A stretch of DNA of 49,864 bases, from positions 1-49,864 of the forward strand of contig CANNFB010000018.1 of the NCBI GenBank assembly GCA_947503785.1, in the 5' to 3' direction. Below, piece after piece: positions 42,897 to 49,864 of the stretch. A program made the translations under genes and the position numbers. Numbering within the stretch: position 1 is the first letter of the stretch; each line of letters opens with the position of its first letter. The DNA comes from an uncultured Campylobacterales bacterium. GTDB taxonomy: Bacteria; Campylobacterota; Campylobacteria; Campylobacterales; Arcobacteraceae. Under the pieces are notes generated by a model. It saw only the letters and a list, made by a program, of their open reading frames with translations. It searched no databases and had not been told where the DNA came from.

Positions 42897-44210
42897 TTAT
42901 ATTAATGAACCTTTGATTTTATGCTCACTAATTTTATCATCATCATATTTGATTGCGATAACATTTTCTGTATTATTTATATACCATTCATCAATAGCAT
43001 CATTATTTTCTAAGACAGAAGTTTTTTCTATATCATATTTATCTAAAGGTAAATAAACAAACTTTTTCTTCTGCGGATTTGGCATTGTAACTATTAACAC
43101 AGCCCATAATGCACAAACAACAGCAATAACAACAACTAAAGTTGATAATGAAACATCTTCATAGAAGATTCCACCAATAACACCACCTAAGAATGTACCT
43201 AAGTACCCAGCTGAATTAAAGATTCCTAAAACAAGTCCTCTTTGATGAACCTTTGCAAATTTAACTGCAAGAGATTGCATAATAGGTTCGTGCATATTAA
43301 ATCCAATAAAGAAAATAGCAACACCAATAGCGAATATAGTAGCACTTGTAGCAAATCCAATTACTAAATAAGAAATTGCAAAGAAAATAATACCAACGAT
43401 TAAAATCTCTTTAAATTTTCCTTTTTTCTCAGCAAATACAGCAGCAGGCCCCATTGCTAAAACTCCAAAAATCATTGCAGGAACGTAAACTTTCCATAAC
43501 TCAGAAAGTACCCAATCAAAATCTTTGATTAATACCATTGGAATAATCATAAATGCAAATGTCATTAACCCTTTTTGTAAAAAGTTTGTGATATTCATTT
43601 TAATTGAATTTGAGTTTAAAAGTACTTCTTTTAAGTTTGCTTTTCCATTATATGTATGTGTAATATGAGGAGGATTTGGTACTTTCTTTAATAAAACAAA
43701 AATAGAAACTAAGGCTAAAACCATTGTAATATAAAATAAAATTTCAATTCCAAAAGCAGCACCTAAAGTAGGACCTGCAACCATAGAAATTGCAAATGCC
43801 CCTGCAATACTCATACCCATAATAGCCATAGCTTTTGGACGTTGCTCTTCTTTAACTAAATCACTAATCATTGCAGTAACAACTGCTCCAATAGCTCCAG
43901 CACCTTGTAAAAGTCGTCCAACTAATAGTGTATAAATATCTGTAGAAATTGCACAAATTAATGAACCAATAGCAAATAAAAGTAATCCAAGTACAATAGT
44001 ACCTTTTCTACCTAACTTATCACTCATTACACCAAATGGAACTTGGAATATCATTTGAGTTAATGCATATCCTCCAATTACAACTCCAATCAAAGTTGTA
44101 CTTGTACCTTCTAAATTCATAGCATAAACTGATATAACTGGTAATACTAAAAATAGACCTAAAAATCTTAGTGCAATAATCGAACTAAGAGGTAATATTG
44201 TTTTAAACAT
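42897..44210 (-). CDS. Major facilitator superfamily transporter
   Basis: This 437-aa protein has twelve predicted helices and the MFS signature between helices 2 and 3 (GVMSDKLGRKGTIVLG). The N-terminus (IALRFLGLFLVLPVISVYA) and the GGYALTQMIFQVPFG segment are like drug:proton antiporters of the DHA1 type. The last 50 residues form a hydrophilic cytoplasmic tail. The substrate is unknown. It is divergent from rdgB, and the two promoters share a 12-bp palindrome. lapG lies downstream on the same strand at 73 bp. Confidence 0.9.
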   Translation of the reverse strand: MFKTILPLSSIIALRFLGLFLVLPVISVYAMNLEGTSTTLIGVVIGGYALTQMIFQVPFGVMSDKLGRKGTIVLGLLLFAIGSLICAISTDIYTLLVGRLLQGAGAIGAVVTAMISDLVKEEQRPKAMAIMGMSIAGAFAISMVAGPTLGAAFGIEILFYITMVLALVSIFVLLKKVPNPPHITHTYNGKANLKEVLLNSNSIKMNITNFLQKGLMTFAFMIIPMVLIKDFDWVLSELWKVYVPAMIFGVLAMGPAAVFAEKKGKFKEILIVGIIFFAISYLVIGFATSATIFAIGVAIFFIGFNMHEPIMQSLAVKFAKVHQRGLVLGIFNSAGYLGTFLGGVIGGIFYEDVSLSTLVVVIAVVCALWAVLIVTMPNPQKKKFVYLPLDKYDIEKTSVLENNDAIDEWYINNTENVIAIKYDDDKISEHKIKGSLI

Positions 44211-44242
44211 ATATAATCCTAAATATAATATAATTTATCGTG

Positions 44243-44254
44243 ATTATATATAAT
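44243..44254. promoter_or_regulatory. Abutting divergent -10 boxes (MFS gene and rdgB)
   Basis: The palindrome ATTATATATAAT contains TATAAT on the plus strand (44249-44254), 31 bp before the rdgB GTG, and TATAAT on the minus strand (44248 down to 44243), 32 bp before the MFS ATG. The two hexamers touch without overlapping, so only one polymerase could occupy the site at a time. Confidence 0.5.
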
Positions 44255-44285
44255 TAAAGTTAATAATAGGTTGAAAAGGAAGAAA

Positions 44286-44885
44286 GTGAAAATAATTTTA
44301 GCTTCAGGAAACAAGGGAAAAATAAAAGAGTTTGAAAAGTTGATGCCAAATGATGATGTAGTCGCATTTAAAGAAATTTTAGGAGATATTGAGATAATTG
44401 AAGATCAAGATACTTTTAAAGGTAATGCGATTAAAAAAGCACAGACTATTTATGATGAATTAATAAAAAAAGGTCATAAAGATATTATCGTAATTTCTGA
44501 TGATTCTGGAATTACAGTTCCTGATTTAAATAATGAACCAGGTATTTATTCTGCAAGATATGCAGGAGAGAATGCTAGTGATAAAGAAAACAATAAAAAA
44601 CTAATAGAAAATTTAAATAAAAATAATTATCAGAAAACAAAAGCATACTACACCGCTTGTATTGCAATTATTTACAAGAGCCAAGTTTATACTGTTCATG
44701 GTTGGATGCATGGGAATGTTATAAATAAAGAAAAAGGTGAGGGTGGGTTTGGTTATGATCCTATGTTTATTGCAAATGGTTTTGATAAGACACTTGGTGA
44801 ATTAGGCTATGAAGCTAAAAAAGAGTTTTCTCATAGAACAAAGGCTTTAAATTTGGCTAAAAAAGTTTTGGATGTGATTCTTTAG
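44286..44885 (+). CDS. rdgB: RdgB/HAM1 family non-canonical purine NTP pyrophosphatase
   Basis: RdgB hydrolyses dITP, XTP and ITP to monophosphates, keeping deaminated purines out of DNA. Motifs [26 protein letters not shown] and [11 protein letters not shown] are all present. GTG at 44286 is preferred over the TTG at 44271, since AAGGAAG (44276-44282) lies just before it and the protein then begins with MKIILASGN as usual. The length is 199 aa. It is monocistronic with a hairpin terminator shared with the convergent DUF1287 gene. Confidence 0.95.
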   Translation: MKIILASGNKGKIKEFEKLMPNDDVVAFKEILGDIEIIEDQDTFKGNAIKKAQTIYDELIKKGHKDIIVISDDSGITVPDLNNEPGIYSARYAGENASDKENNKKLIENLNKNNYQKTKAYYTACIAIIYKSQVYTVHGWMHGNVINKEKGEGGFGYDPMFIANGFDKTLGELGYEAKKEFSHRTKALNLAKKVLDVIL

Positions 44886-44893
44886 CTTATATG

Positions 44894-44930
44894 AAAACAT
44901 ATGAAATATTTTCATATGTTTTTATTTTGA
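44894..44930. terminator. Bidirectional terminator between rdgB and the T6SS-linked island
   Basis: AAAACATATGAAA (44894-44906) pairs perfectly over 13 bp with TTTCATATGTTTT (44910-44922) around TAT. A T-run (TTTTTATTTT) follows on the plus strand, and the matching A-run gives T residues on the minus strand. It separates the core gene rdgB from the accessory island. Confidence 0.8.
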
Positions 44931-44935
44931 AATGA

Positions 44936-45517
44936 TTACTTTACAGGATTATATCTATAGTGACCAGTTATCTTATAGCTAAACAAAAAATCATCTATTT
45001 GAGGACCACTGTTTATATTATGAATAATCATTGGATTTTTACTCTGCCAATGTTTTTTATCCACTACAATACCAATATGAGGAAGATTTCTAGGTAATAT
45101 CCAAGTTACTATGTCTCCAGGGTTATAGTCATTTTGATTAGAAGTAATTGGCAGGTTTTTACCATTTCGTTTAAAAAATGCTTGTAAATTTGGAACACGC
45201 CTATGGTCAATATTTGTATCAGTACGAGTAAGTCCCCACATACGTTTTGATGGATACTTAGAATATGACTTCTTCATATCTTCATGTACAAGTTTTTGTA
45301 AATCAATACCTACTTTTCTATAAGAACGAATAATTACATCCGTACAAACACCAATATCTTTAGGAATATCACCATTTGGGTATTTTATGGAATGGGATGA
45401 ACCATCATATCTTACATTTGACTGTAGTCTTTCATAAGCCGCGTCAACTAAGTCTTCTGAAAAACTTGCGAAAGATTTATATGAGAGTATAAAGATTAGT
45501 ATTAGTATAATTTTCAT
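44936..45517 (-). CDS. Secreted DUF1287 protein (NlpC/P60-like fold candidate)
   Basis: This 193-aa protein has a Sec signal peptide (MKIILILIFILSYKSFAS) and the complete DUF1287 (YijF) signature: DIGVCTDVIIRSYR with Cys58, DLQKLVHEDM, a DTNIDHRRVPNL segment, YNPGDIVTW and LPHIGIVVD with His147. The Cys and His are arranged as in NlpC/P60-like papain-fold hydrolases, so a cell-wall or amide-bond enzyme is possible, but no activity is established for the family. It is the last gene of the vgrG operon. Its first codons match those of the upstream lipoprotein, and the 42-bp gap before it is a copy of the gap between the two lipoproteins. Confidence 0.85.
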   Translation of the reverse strand: MKIILILIFILSYKSFASFSEDLVDAAYERLQSNVRYDGSSHSIKYPNGDIPKDIGVCTDVIIRSYRKVGIDLQKLVHEDMKKSYSKYPSKRMWGLTRTDTNIDHRRVPNLQAFFKRNGKNLPITSNQNDYNPGDIVTWILPRNLPHIGIVVDKKHWQSKNPMIIHNINSGPQIDDFLFSYKITGHYRYNPVK

Positions 45518-47133
45518 TTATATTTCTAGTATCCTATTTTATTTTGAAATAGTTATTTTTTATTTCCATCTATTTGGTTTATGAACTATTTTATCTTTTA
45601 TAGTCCATCTTTTATCTTGACTCCATTTAGTATTTTCTACGTACTCTTTTTGCTCTTTTGTTAAAGCTTTTTTATAATCATTTAGATGGCAAAACTTCCA
45701 CCCACTTTTACATCTTTCAAATAAATAGTCATATATTGTCTTATCTATTTTTATACCTTTTATTTCATGCCAATCTAGAGGTGGTGAAACTCTTACATCA
45801 TTTAAAGATGCTGTAGAAGTAGAATATTTAGCATCACTTTGTGTTTTATGATATAGTTCTTCTCTTATTGAATAATAAATATTTTCATCTTTCCCTGGTA
45901 AATCTCTACATATTGGAGAACCCCATTTTTGGCATTTATGACTTCTTAATTCATTTAAAGTATTTTTATATTTATCGGGTATTGCTTTAGGCGATAAATC
46001 ATTTACTCTTCCATTATACAAGGTAATCTGCCATGATGCATGTCTTGGACTTTTTGTTTTTGGGTAGATTAGTTTATAATCTTGGGGCATTCTTGCATAG
46101 AAATATTCTGTTGATTTTTTTGAATTGTATTTATTGGCTACTTCTCTTATACAATTTCTATATTTATCATATTCATTATCATAAATATTTTTTTGAAGTT
46201 CCCATTCTTCATCAGTTACTCCTTTTGTCCAGCTTTTTAATTCAGGTTTTTCTCCACAACTATCATAATTAATTCTATGTCCATCGGGACTTCTTACTAT
46301 TTTCCAAAGAGAACGAAGTGGTTCTTCTATTAAACCATCATTTTTATATCTTGATATTATGCTTCCAAATCTATCACCAAGTCTTGTGATTACTTTTCCT
46401 TCCTCTACTAAATATCCTCCTTTTTGCTCATCATACAATGGTGGTATTGTCATTGCTACGAAAGAGTATTTTTCTTCTTCTTTATTACTACATCCTTGCA
46501 GTATTAATATTATAAATAGTATTTGTATAATTTTCATTTATATTTCTAGTATCCTATTTTATTTTGAAATAGTTATTTTTTATTTCCATCTATTTGGTTT
46601 ATGAACTATTTTATCTTTTATAGTCCATCTTTTATCTTGACTCCATTTAGTATTTTCTACGTACTCTTTTTGCTCTTTTGTTAAAGCTTCTTTATAATCA
46701 TTTAGATGGCAAAACTTCCATCCACTTTTACATCTTTCAAATAAATAGTCATATATTGTCTTATCTATTTTTATACCTTTTATTTCATGCCAATCTAGAG
46801 GTGCTGAAACTCTTACATCACTTAAAGATGCTGTAGAAGTAGAATATTTAGCATCACTTTGTGTTTTATGATATAGTTCTTCTCTTATTGAATAATAAAT
46901 ATTTTCATCTTTCCCTGGTAAATCTCTACATATTGGAGAACCCCATTTTTGACATTTATGACTTCTTAATTCATTTAAAGTATTTTTATATTTATCGGGT
47001 ATTGCTTTAGGCGATAAATCATTTACTCTTCCATTATACAAGGTAATCTGCCATGATGCATGTCTTGGGCTTTTTGTTTTTGGGTAGATTAGTTTATAAT
47101 CTTGGGGCATTCTTGCGTAGAAGTATTCTGTTG
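45505..47133. repeat. Tandem duplication, period 1020 bp, covering the two lipoprotein genes
   Basis: Positions 45505-46113 and 46525-47133 are aligned without gaps at a constant offset of 1020 bp, and I count eight base differences in 609 bp (about 98.7% identical). This includes the 42-bp intergenic sequence and the C-terminal two thirds of each gene. Upstream of 46114/47134 the copies diverge strongly for about 135 bp, then regain clear but lower similarity through the N-terminal part. The left junction falls in the signal-peptide codons shared with the DUF1287 gene. Confidence 0.93.
45560..46537 (-). CDS. Putative T6SS immunity lipoprotein, copy 1
   Basis: This 325-aa lipoprotein precursor has a signal peptide ending in a lipobox (LILQGC, Cys16) and a mature hydrophilic domain without known motifs. 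It is a paralogue of the next upstream gene. The C-terminal segment from EYFYARMPQDY to the end is almost identical, and the N-terminal part is similar, but residues about 97-145 (a charged helical block with SWTKGVTDEEWE) differ completely. Its place downstream of a lipase effector and vgrG, and its export to the periplasm, are what Tle1-type effector immunity proteins show. The family is not recognised. Its first codons resemble the DUF1287 gene more than its paralogue, pointing to a hybrid made by the duplication. Confidence 0.72.
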   Translation of the reverse strand: MKIIQILFIILILQGCSNKEEEKYSFVAMTIPPLYDEQKGGYLVEEGKVITRLGDRFGSIISRYKNDGLIEEPLRSLWKIVRSPDGHRINYDSCGEKPELKSWTKGVTDEEWELQKNIYDNEYDKYRNCIREVANKYNSKKSTEYFYARMPQDYKLIYPKTKSPRHASWQITLYNGRVNDLSPKAIPDKYKNTLNELRSHKCQKWGSPICRDLPGKDENIYYSIREELYHKTQSDAKYSTSTASLNDVRVSPPLDWHEIKGIKIDKTIYDYLFERCKSGWKFCHLNDYKKALTKEQKEYVENTKWSQDKRWTIKDKIVHKPNRWK

Positions 47134-47581
47134 TATATAGAGAATTGAAGTGATTATATATCTTATCTGAACATTCATCATATTTATCTCTATCAATTCT
47201 ATATTTTTCCAAATCTTTTTTTCTTTTTTCTTCACCAAGTTCAACAATATATTGTGGACTTCTCGGCTCTTCCCCACAACTACTATAATCAGTTCTATGC
47301 CCATCTGGATTTCTCACTATCTTCCAAAGAGAACGAAGTGGTTCTTCTATAAGTCCATCATTTTTATGTGTTTTAATAATACTTCCAAATCTATCTCCAA
47401 ATTGACTTATTATTTTACTTCCATATTCATAGTTTACAGAAGGTACCAGATATCCTCCTTTTTCTTTATCATACAAAGGTGGTATTGTCATTGCTACGAA
47501 AGAATATTTTTCTTCTTCTTTAATACTACATCCTTGTAGTATCAATATTATAAATAGTATTTGTATTATATTTCTTATCAT
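46580..47581 (-). CDS. Putative T6SS immunity lipoprotein, copy 2
   Basis: This 333-aa lipoprotein precursor (lipobox LILQGC, Cys18) starts 3 bp after the stop of the DUF2235 effector gene, the standard effector-immunity arrangement. Compared with copy 1 it has an insertion near residues 45-53 (PSVNYEYGSK) and a different central block (around residues 105-155, with ELGEEKRKKDLEKY). The C-terminal 180 residues differ at only two or three positions. A periplasmic lipid-anchored protein could meet an effector that acts on phospholipids of the inner or outer membrane. Neutralisation of the adjacent lipase is inferred from position. Confidence 0.75.
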   Translation of the reverse strand: MIRNIIQILFIILILQGCSIKEEEKYSFVAMTIPPLYDKEKGGYLVPSVNYEYGSKIISQFGDRFGSIIKTHKNDGLIEEPLRSLWKIVRNPDGHRTDYSSCGEEPRSPQYIVELGEEKRKKDLEKYRIDRDKYDECSDKIYNHFNSLYTTEYFYARMPQDYKLIYPKTKSPRHASWQITLYNGRVNDLSPKAIPDKYKNTLNELRSHKCQKWGSPICRDLPGKDENIYYSIREELYHKTQSDAKYSTSTASLSDVRVSAPLDWHEIKGIKIDKTIYDYLFERCKSGWKFCHLNDYKEALTKEQKEYVENTKWSQDKRWTIKDKIVHKPNRWK

Positions 47582-47584
47582 ATT

Positions 47585-49369
47585 TTAGTAATCCTCAAAT
47601 TTTTCTGCTTTTAACTTTGCAAAACTTTTATTCATTCTTGATAGAGCAACTCCAGCATTTCCACCATATGGACTATAACTTGGAGTAGATAGGATGTTAA
47701 TTGTTTCATCATTTAGATTTTGCATATTCTCTTTTTGTGGAATAAAATAGTCTCTATGTAAAATAGAACCATCATCTTGAGGACTCATCCCAATATCGCC
47801 GCTACCATGAGATATATGTACATACTTATCATGGAACTCATTTGATTTTTTTATAAAATCTATAAATTTGTTTTTATCTCCTGCAAATATATCTAAAATA
47901 TCTTTAGCATAAGAAATATCTTCTACTTTTACAGGATCTTTAAAGTCAATATTTCCATTACCTAATATTCTTCCATAAAAGTTAGCTTGTCTTTTATATC
48001 TGTTAGCAATATTTCTTTCAACTTTAAAAGAGAAAGAATCTTTATCAAAGTATGAAATAAACTTATCCTCTTGATTTGATTGCCATTCTCTTATCTTTTT
48101 ATGAGCTATTTTTAAGGATGGATAATTAAGATAAGAGTCATCAAAATAAGTAAATAAATCTTCTAATTTTTTATCTATTTTCCAATCAAGATCTTTAGTA
48201 GGCTTATTTCCCAATGGAACATCTTCATATAAACACTTTTTATACATCAAGTCTAAATAATACTTACTAAGTTCATTATTTGTTACTTGATGATAAATAC
48301 TATTTGGATATCCACCACCTATATCTGAGTGGGCTCCAAAGAGAACTCTTTCTTCAAATTTTCTATCATTTATATTTCTTGGATAGTCTGTGTTATTGTT
48401 TGTTGATAATTGACCATCAAAATTGGACCTATATTCATCATTAGCTACAAAGTGATGTACTTTTCTTTCTATATAACTAGGATCTATATGATAAGTAAAT
48501 CCTGGATCTATATTTCTTCCTGGAATACCTGATGAACCAACTGTATCAAATATATTTAATGTAATAATTTTTGTATTATCAATACTATATTTTACTTCTT
48601 TTCCATCTATTTTAATACTCCAAAAACCACCTTCTTGTTTTAATATATTTACAAAGTGTCTAGCAGTTGCTGCTCCTCTTGAGAAGCCAAATATATCAAA
48701 CTCTAGAGTTTCTGGAAAATATCCTACCCCTAATTTTTCCAGTTTTCTAAGTTTATAAGCTTCTACCGCAGATTGAATATAAAAAAGCATTCCACTCATT
48801 CTATCCGTCATCCCTAAAGCAAAACCAGAACTTAAAGCTCCATCCTTTTCACCATTTTTTGAATCTGAACCTACACCTCTTATATATGCACTCATTGTGC
48901 TTGGGAAAATAGATTCTTTATTAATATTTACATTTCCTTCACCATCTATTTGATTTGGATATAAATCAAATAGTTTTTTTACATTCGAGTATTCTTCTTG
49001 ATTATAAGGATCATTTCCTGTACCATCAAAGAATATTCCCATTCTCAGGGTCCCTTTTCTTTTTACAATTTCTATTTCTAATTCAGAATCATAGTCAATA
49101 TCTACTTCTCCATCAGCATCCATCCAAGCATGTATATATTTTACTTTTTCTACATCAACACTTAACTCTTTACATAAGTCACTAGTTTTAAACTGATAAG
49201 AAGCTTTACTATTACTTATCTCTGCCTCATAATCTTTTGTTTTTAGTTCTTTTTTCTTTCCATCTAATAAAGTGTATAAGGTAATTCGAACTTTAGCTTT
49301 TTCCCCATCTTCAAAACTTATAGCATCTACTTTTAAGTCTATTATCTCATCTATTACAAACTTAAGCAT
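47585..49369 (-). CDS. DUF2235 (Tle1-like) type VI lipase effector
   Basis: This 594-aa protein has an N-terminal all-beta domain (residues 1-105, acidic, not recognised) followed by a DUF2235 alpha/beta hydrolase: IFFDGTGND (112-120), nucleophile elbow FGFSRGAA with Ser230, GAHSDIGGGY with Asp349, and a C-terminal YVHISHGSG with His518. These make a plausible Ser-Asp-His triad of a phospholipase of the Tle1 family, injected by type VI secretion to attack membranes of neighbouring cells. The gene overlaps vgrG by 8 nt, so it is translated with the spike protein that would carry it. There is no signal peptide, as expected for a T6SS cargo. The immunity candidate follows at 3 bp. Confidence 0.9.
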   Translation of the reverse strand: MLKFVIDEIIDLKVDAISFEDGEKAKVRITLYTLLDGKKKELKTKDYEAEISNSKASYQFKTSDLCKELSVDVEKVKYIHAWMDADGEVDIDYDSELEIEIVKRKGTLRMGIFFDGTGNDPYNQEEYSNVKKLFDLYPNQIDGEGNVNINKESIFPSTMSAYIRGVGSDSKNGEKDGALSSGFALGMTDRMSGMLFYIQSAVEAYKLRKLEKLGVGYFPETLEFDIFGFSRGAATARHFVNILKQEGGFWSIKIDGKEVKYSIDNTKIITLNIFDTVGSSGIPGRNIDPGFTYHIDPSYIERKVHHFVANDEYRSNFDGQLSTNNNTDYPRNINDRKFEERVLFGAHSDIGGGYPNSIYHQVTNNELSKYYLDLMYKKCLYEDVPLGNKPTKDLDWKIDKKLEDLFTYFDDSYLNYPSLKIAHKKIREWQSNQEDKFISYFDKDSFSFKVERNIANRYKRQANFYGRILGNGNIDFKDPVKVEDISYAKDILDIFAGDKNKFIDFIKKSNEFHDKYVHISHGSGDIGMSPQDDGSILHRDYFIPQKENMQNLNDETINILSTPSYSPYGGNAGVALSRMNKSFAKLKAEKFEDY

Positions 49370-49864
49370 TTTTAACCTCTACTTCTTCTGCTCTTAAAGA
49401 GGATAAGCTTTTTCTTTTTTTGACTTCCTTCGCCTCAACCCCACCATTAGAAGAAGCAGTATCAACATTAGGAGCTTTTAGATGAATTCCTCCACCGTCA
49501 ACTGTTAAAACTGAACCTCCAACTTTTAGTGATACTCCAGAGTTTGCTGTTAGTTCCATATTATCTACATTGTATTTAATAGTGTTTGCGTTTAAATTAT
49601 ATGCTTGGTTTACGTCTAATCTAAAATCTTTTGCTATTTGTGTAAAAAGATTTTGTAGGTATTTAGCTTTTACATCATTTTCCACAAAGGTAGTTTTAGT
49701 ACCTTTTACTCTTTGTGTTAAATTGTTCTCAATAATATTCTTTAAATCATTTTTAACTATTGTATTTAAATCTTTAAGTACATGTAATTCATAATCTTCC
49801 TGAACAGTAGTAATCTTCTCTTTCTCAACTGTAGAGATATGATTAAACTTTATATTCTCATTTA
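49362..49864 (-). CDS. vgrG: VgrG (TssI) spike protein, C-terminal part, cut by the window end
   Basis: The frame is open from the window edge at 49864 without a stop, so only the last 166 or so codons are visible. The annotated GTG at 49685 is internal and not a true start. Residues show helical heptad-like sequence (EKITTVQEDYELHVL and DLNTIVKNDLKNIIE) followed by the C-terminal beta-helix with repeated VGGSVLTVDGGGIHLKAP, typical of VgrG gp5-like tails. The last 30 residues are a charged tail (VEAKEVKKRKSLSSLRAEEVEV) that might dock the effector. VgrG trimers cap the T6SS tube and carry effectors. The stop overlaps the DUF2235 gene. Confidence 0.88.
   Translation of the reverse strand, partial: NENIKFNHISTVEKEKITTVQEDYELHVLKDLNTIVKNDLKNIIENNLTQRVKGTKTTFVENDVKAKYLQNLFTQIAKDFRLDVNQAYNLNANTIKYNVDNMELTANSGVSLKVGGSVLTVDGGGIHLKAPNVDTASSNGGVEAKEVKKRKSLSSLRAEEVEVKNA

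Noticed and set aside
49362-49685. A separate 107-aa gene beginning at the GTG at 49685
   Set aside because: The frame is open upstream to the window end with matching VgrG-like sequence, so this is the 3' end of a longer gene.
1-49864. CRISPR arrays, insertion sequences, prophage genes or a replication origin
   Set aside because: I saw no regularly spaced repeats, transposase or integrase motifs, phage structural genes or DnaA-box cluster. The only large repeat is the lipoprotein duplication.

Overview
The window is AT-rich, chromosomal and gene-dense. It looks like a member of the Campylobacterota, most likely the Arcobacter group. The reasons are the gene order rpsB-tsf-ABC ATPase-poly-acidic protein-gmk, the short malate:quinone oxidoreductase, a CcoI/CcoS pair, the acidic protein upstream of gmk that matches the ChePep position in Helicobacter and Campylobacter, and promoters dominated by a bare -10 box (TATAAT or TAAAAT) with no clear -35. 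Genus and species cannot be fixed from the sequence alone. TTG and GTG starts are frequent.

Positions 1-12.6 kb are mostly housekeeping: tRNA-Lys(UUU), pncC, mqo, then ileS, a 37-aa membrane protein, nfu, an acidic unknown and murE. A convergent four-gene moxR/DUF58/DUF4381/VWA (Bat-type) operon follows, then rpsB-tsf behind a strongly structured leader with a possible pseudoknot. At 12.6-19.5 kb lie a LolD-type ATPase, a ChePep candidate and gmk, a REC-GGDEF-EAL response regulator, the cbb3 oxidase copper ATPase ccoI with ccoS, and a small cytochrome c.

At 19.6-29.4 kb is a metal/haem/redox stretch: an orphan ABC ATPase fused by overlap to hemH, AMMECR1 and MEMO1 family genes (two parts of the AmmeMemoRadiSam set, without a neighbouring radical SAM gene), a YdcF/ElyC protein, znuC-znuB, a CvfB-like protein, tpx, an NnrS protein and msrPQ. 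In msrP one in-frame TAG stands where the family has tryptophan. A candidate small RNA with its own -10 box and terminator follows msrQ.

At 29.6-44.9 kb are a UvrD/Rep helicase, a membrane diguanylate cyclase, valS, a lipoprotein, an RND permease, a LapD-LapG pair (c-di-GMP receptor plus periplasmic protease), an MFS transporter and rdgB. Three c-di-GMP proteins (a PDE, a DGC and a degenerate receptor) therefore lie within 28 kb. The right end, 44.9-49.9 kb, is an accessory type VI secretion island on the minus strand. It holds the 3' end of a VgrG spike gene, a DUF2235 (Tle1-like) lipase effector overlapping it by 8 nt, two tandemly duplicated lipoproteins that are probably immunity proteins, and a secreted DUF1287 protein. 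The duplication has an exact 1020-bp period, is about 98.7% identical over roughly 609 bp, and diverges sharply in a central block. This island is the most interesting accessory system in the window.
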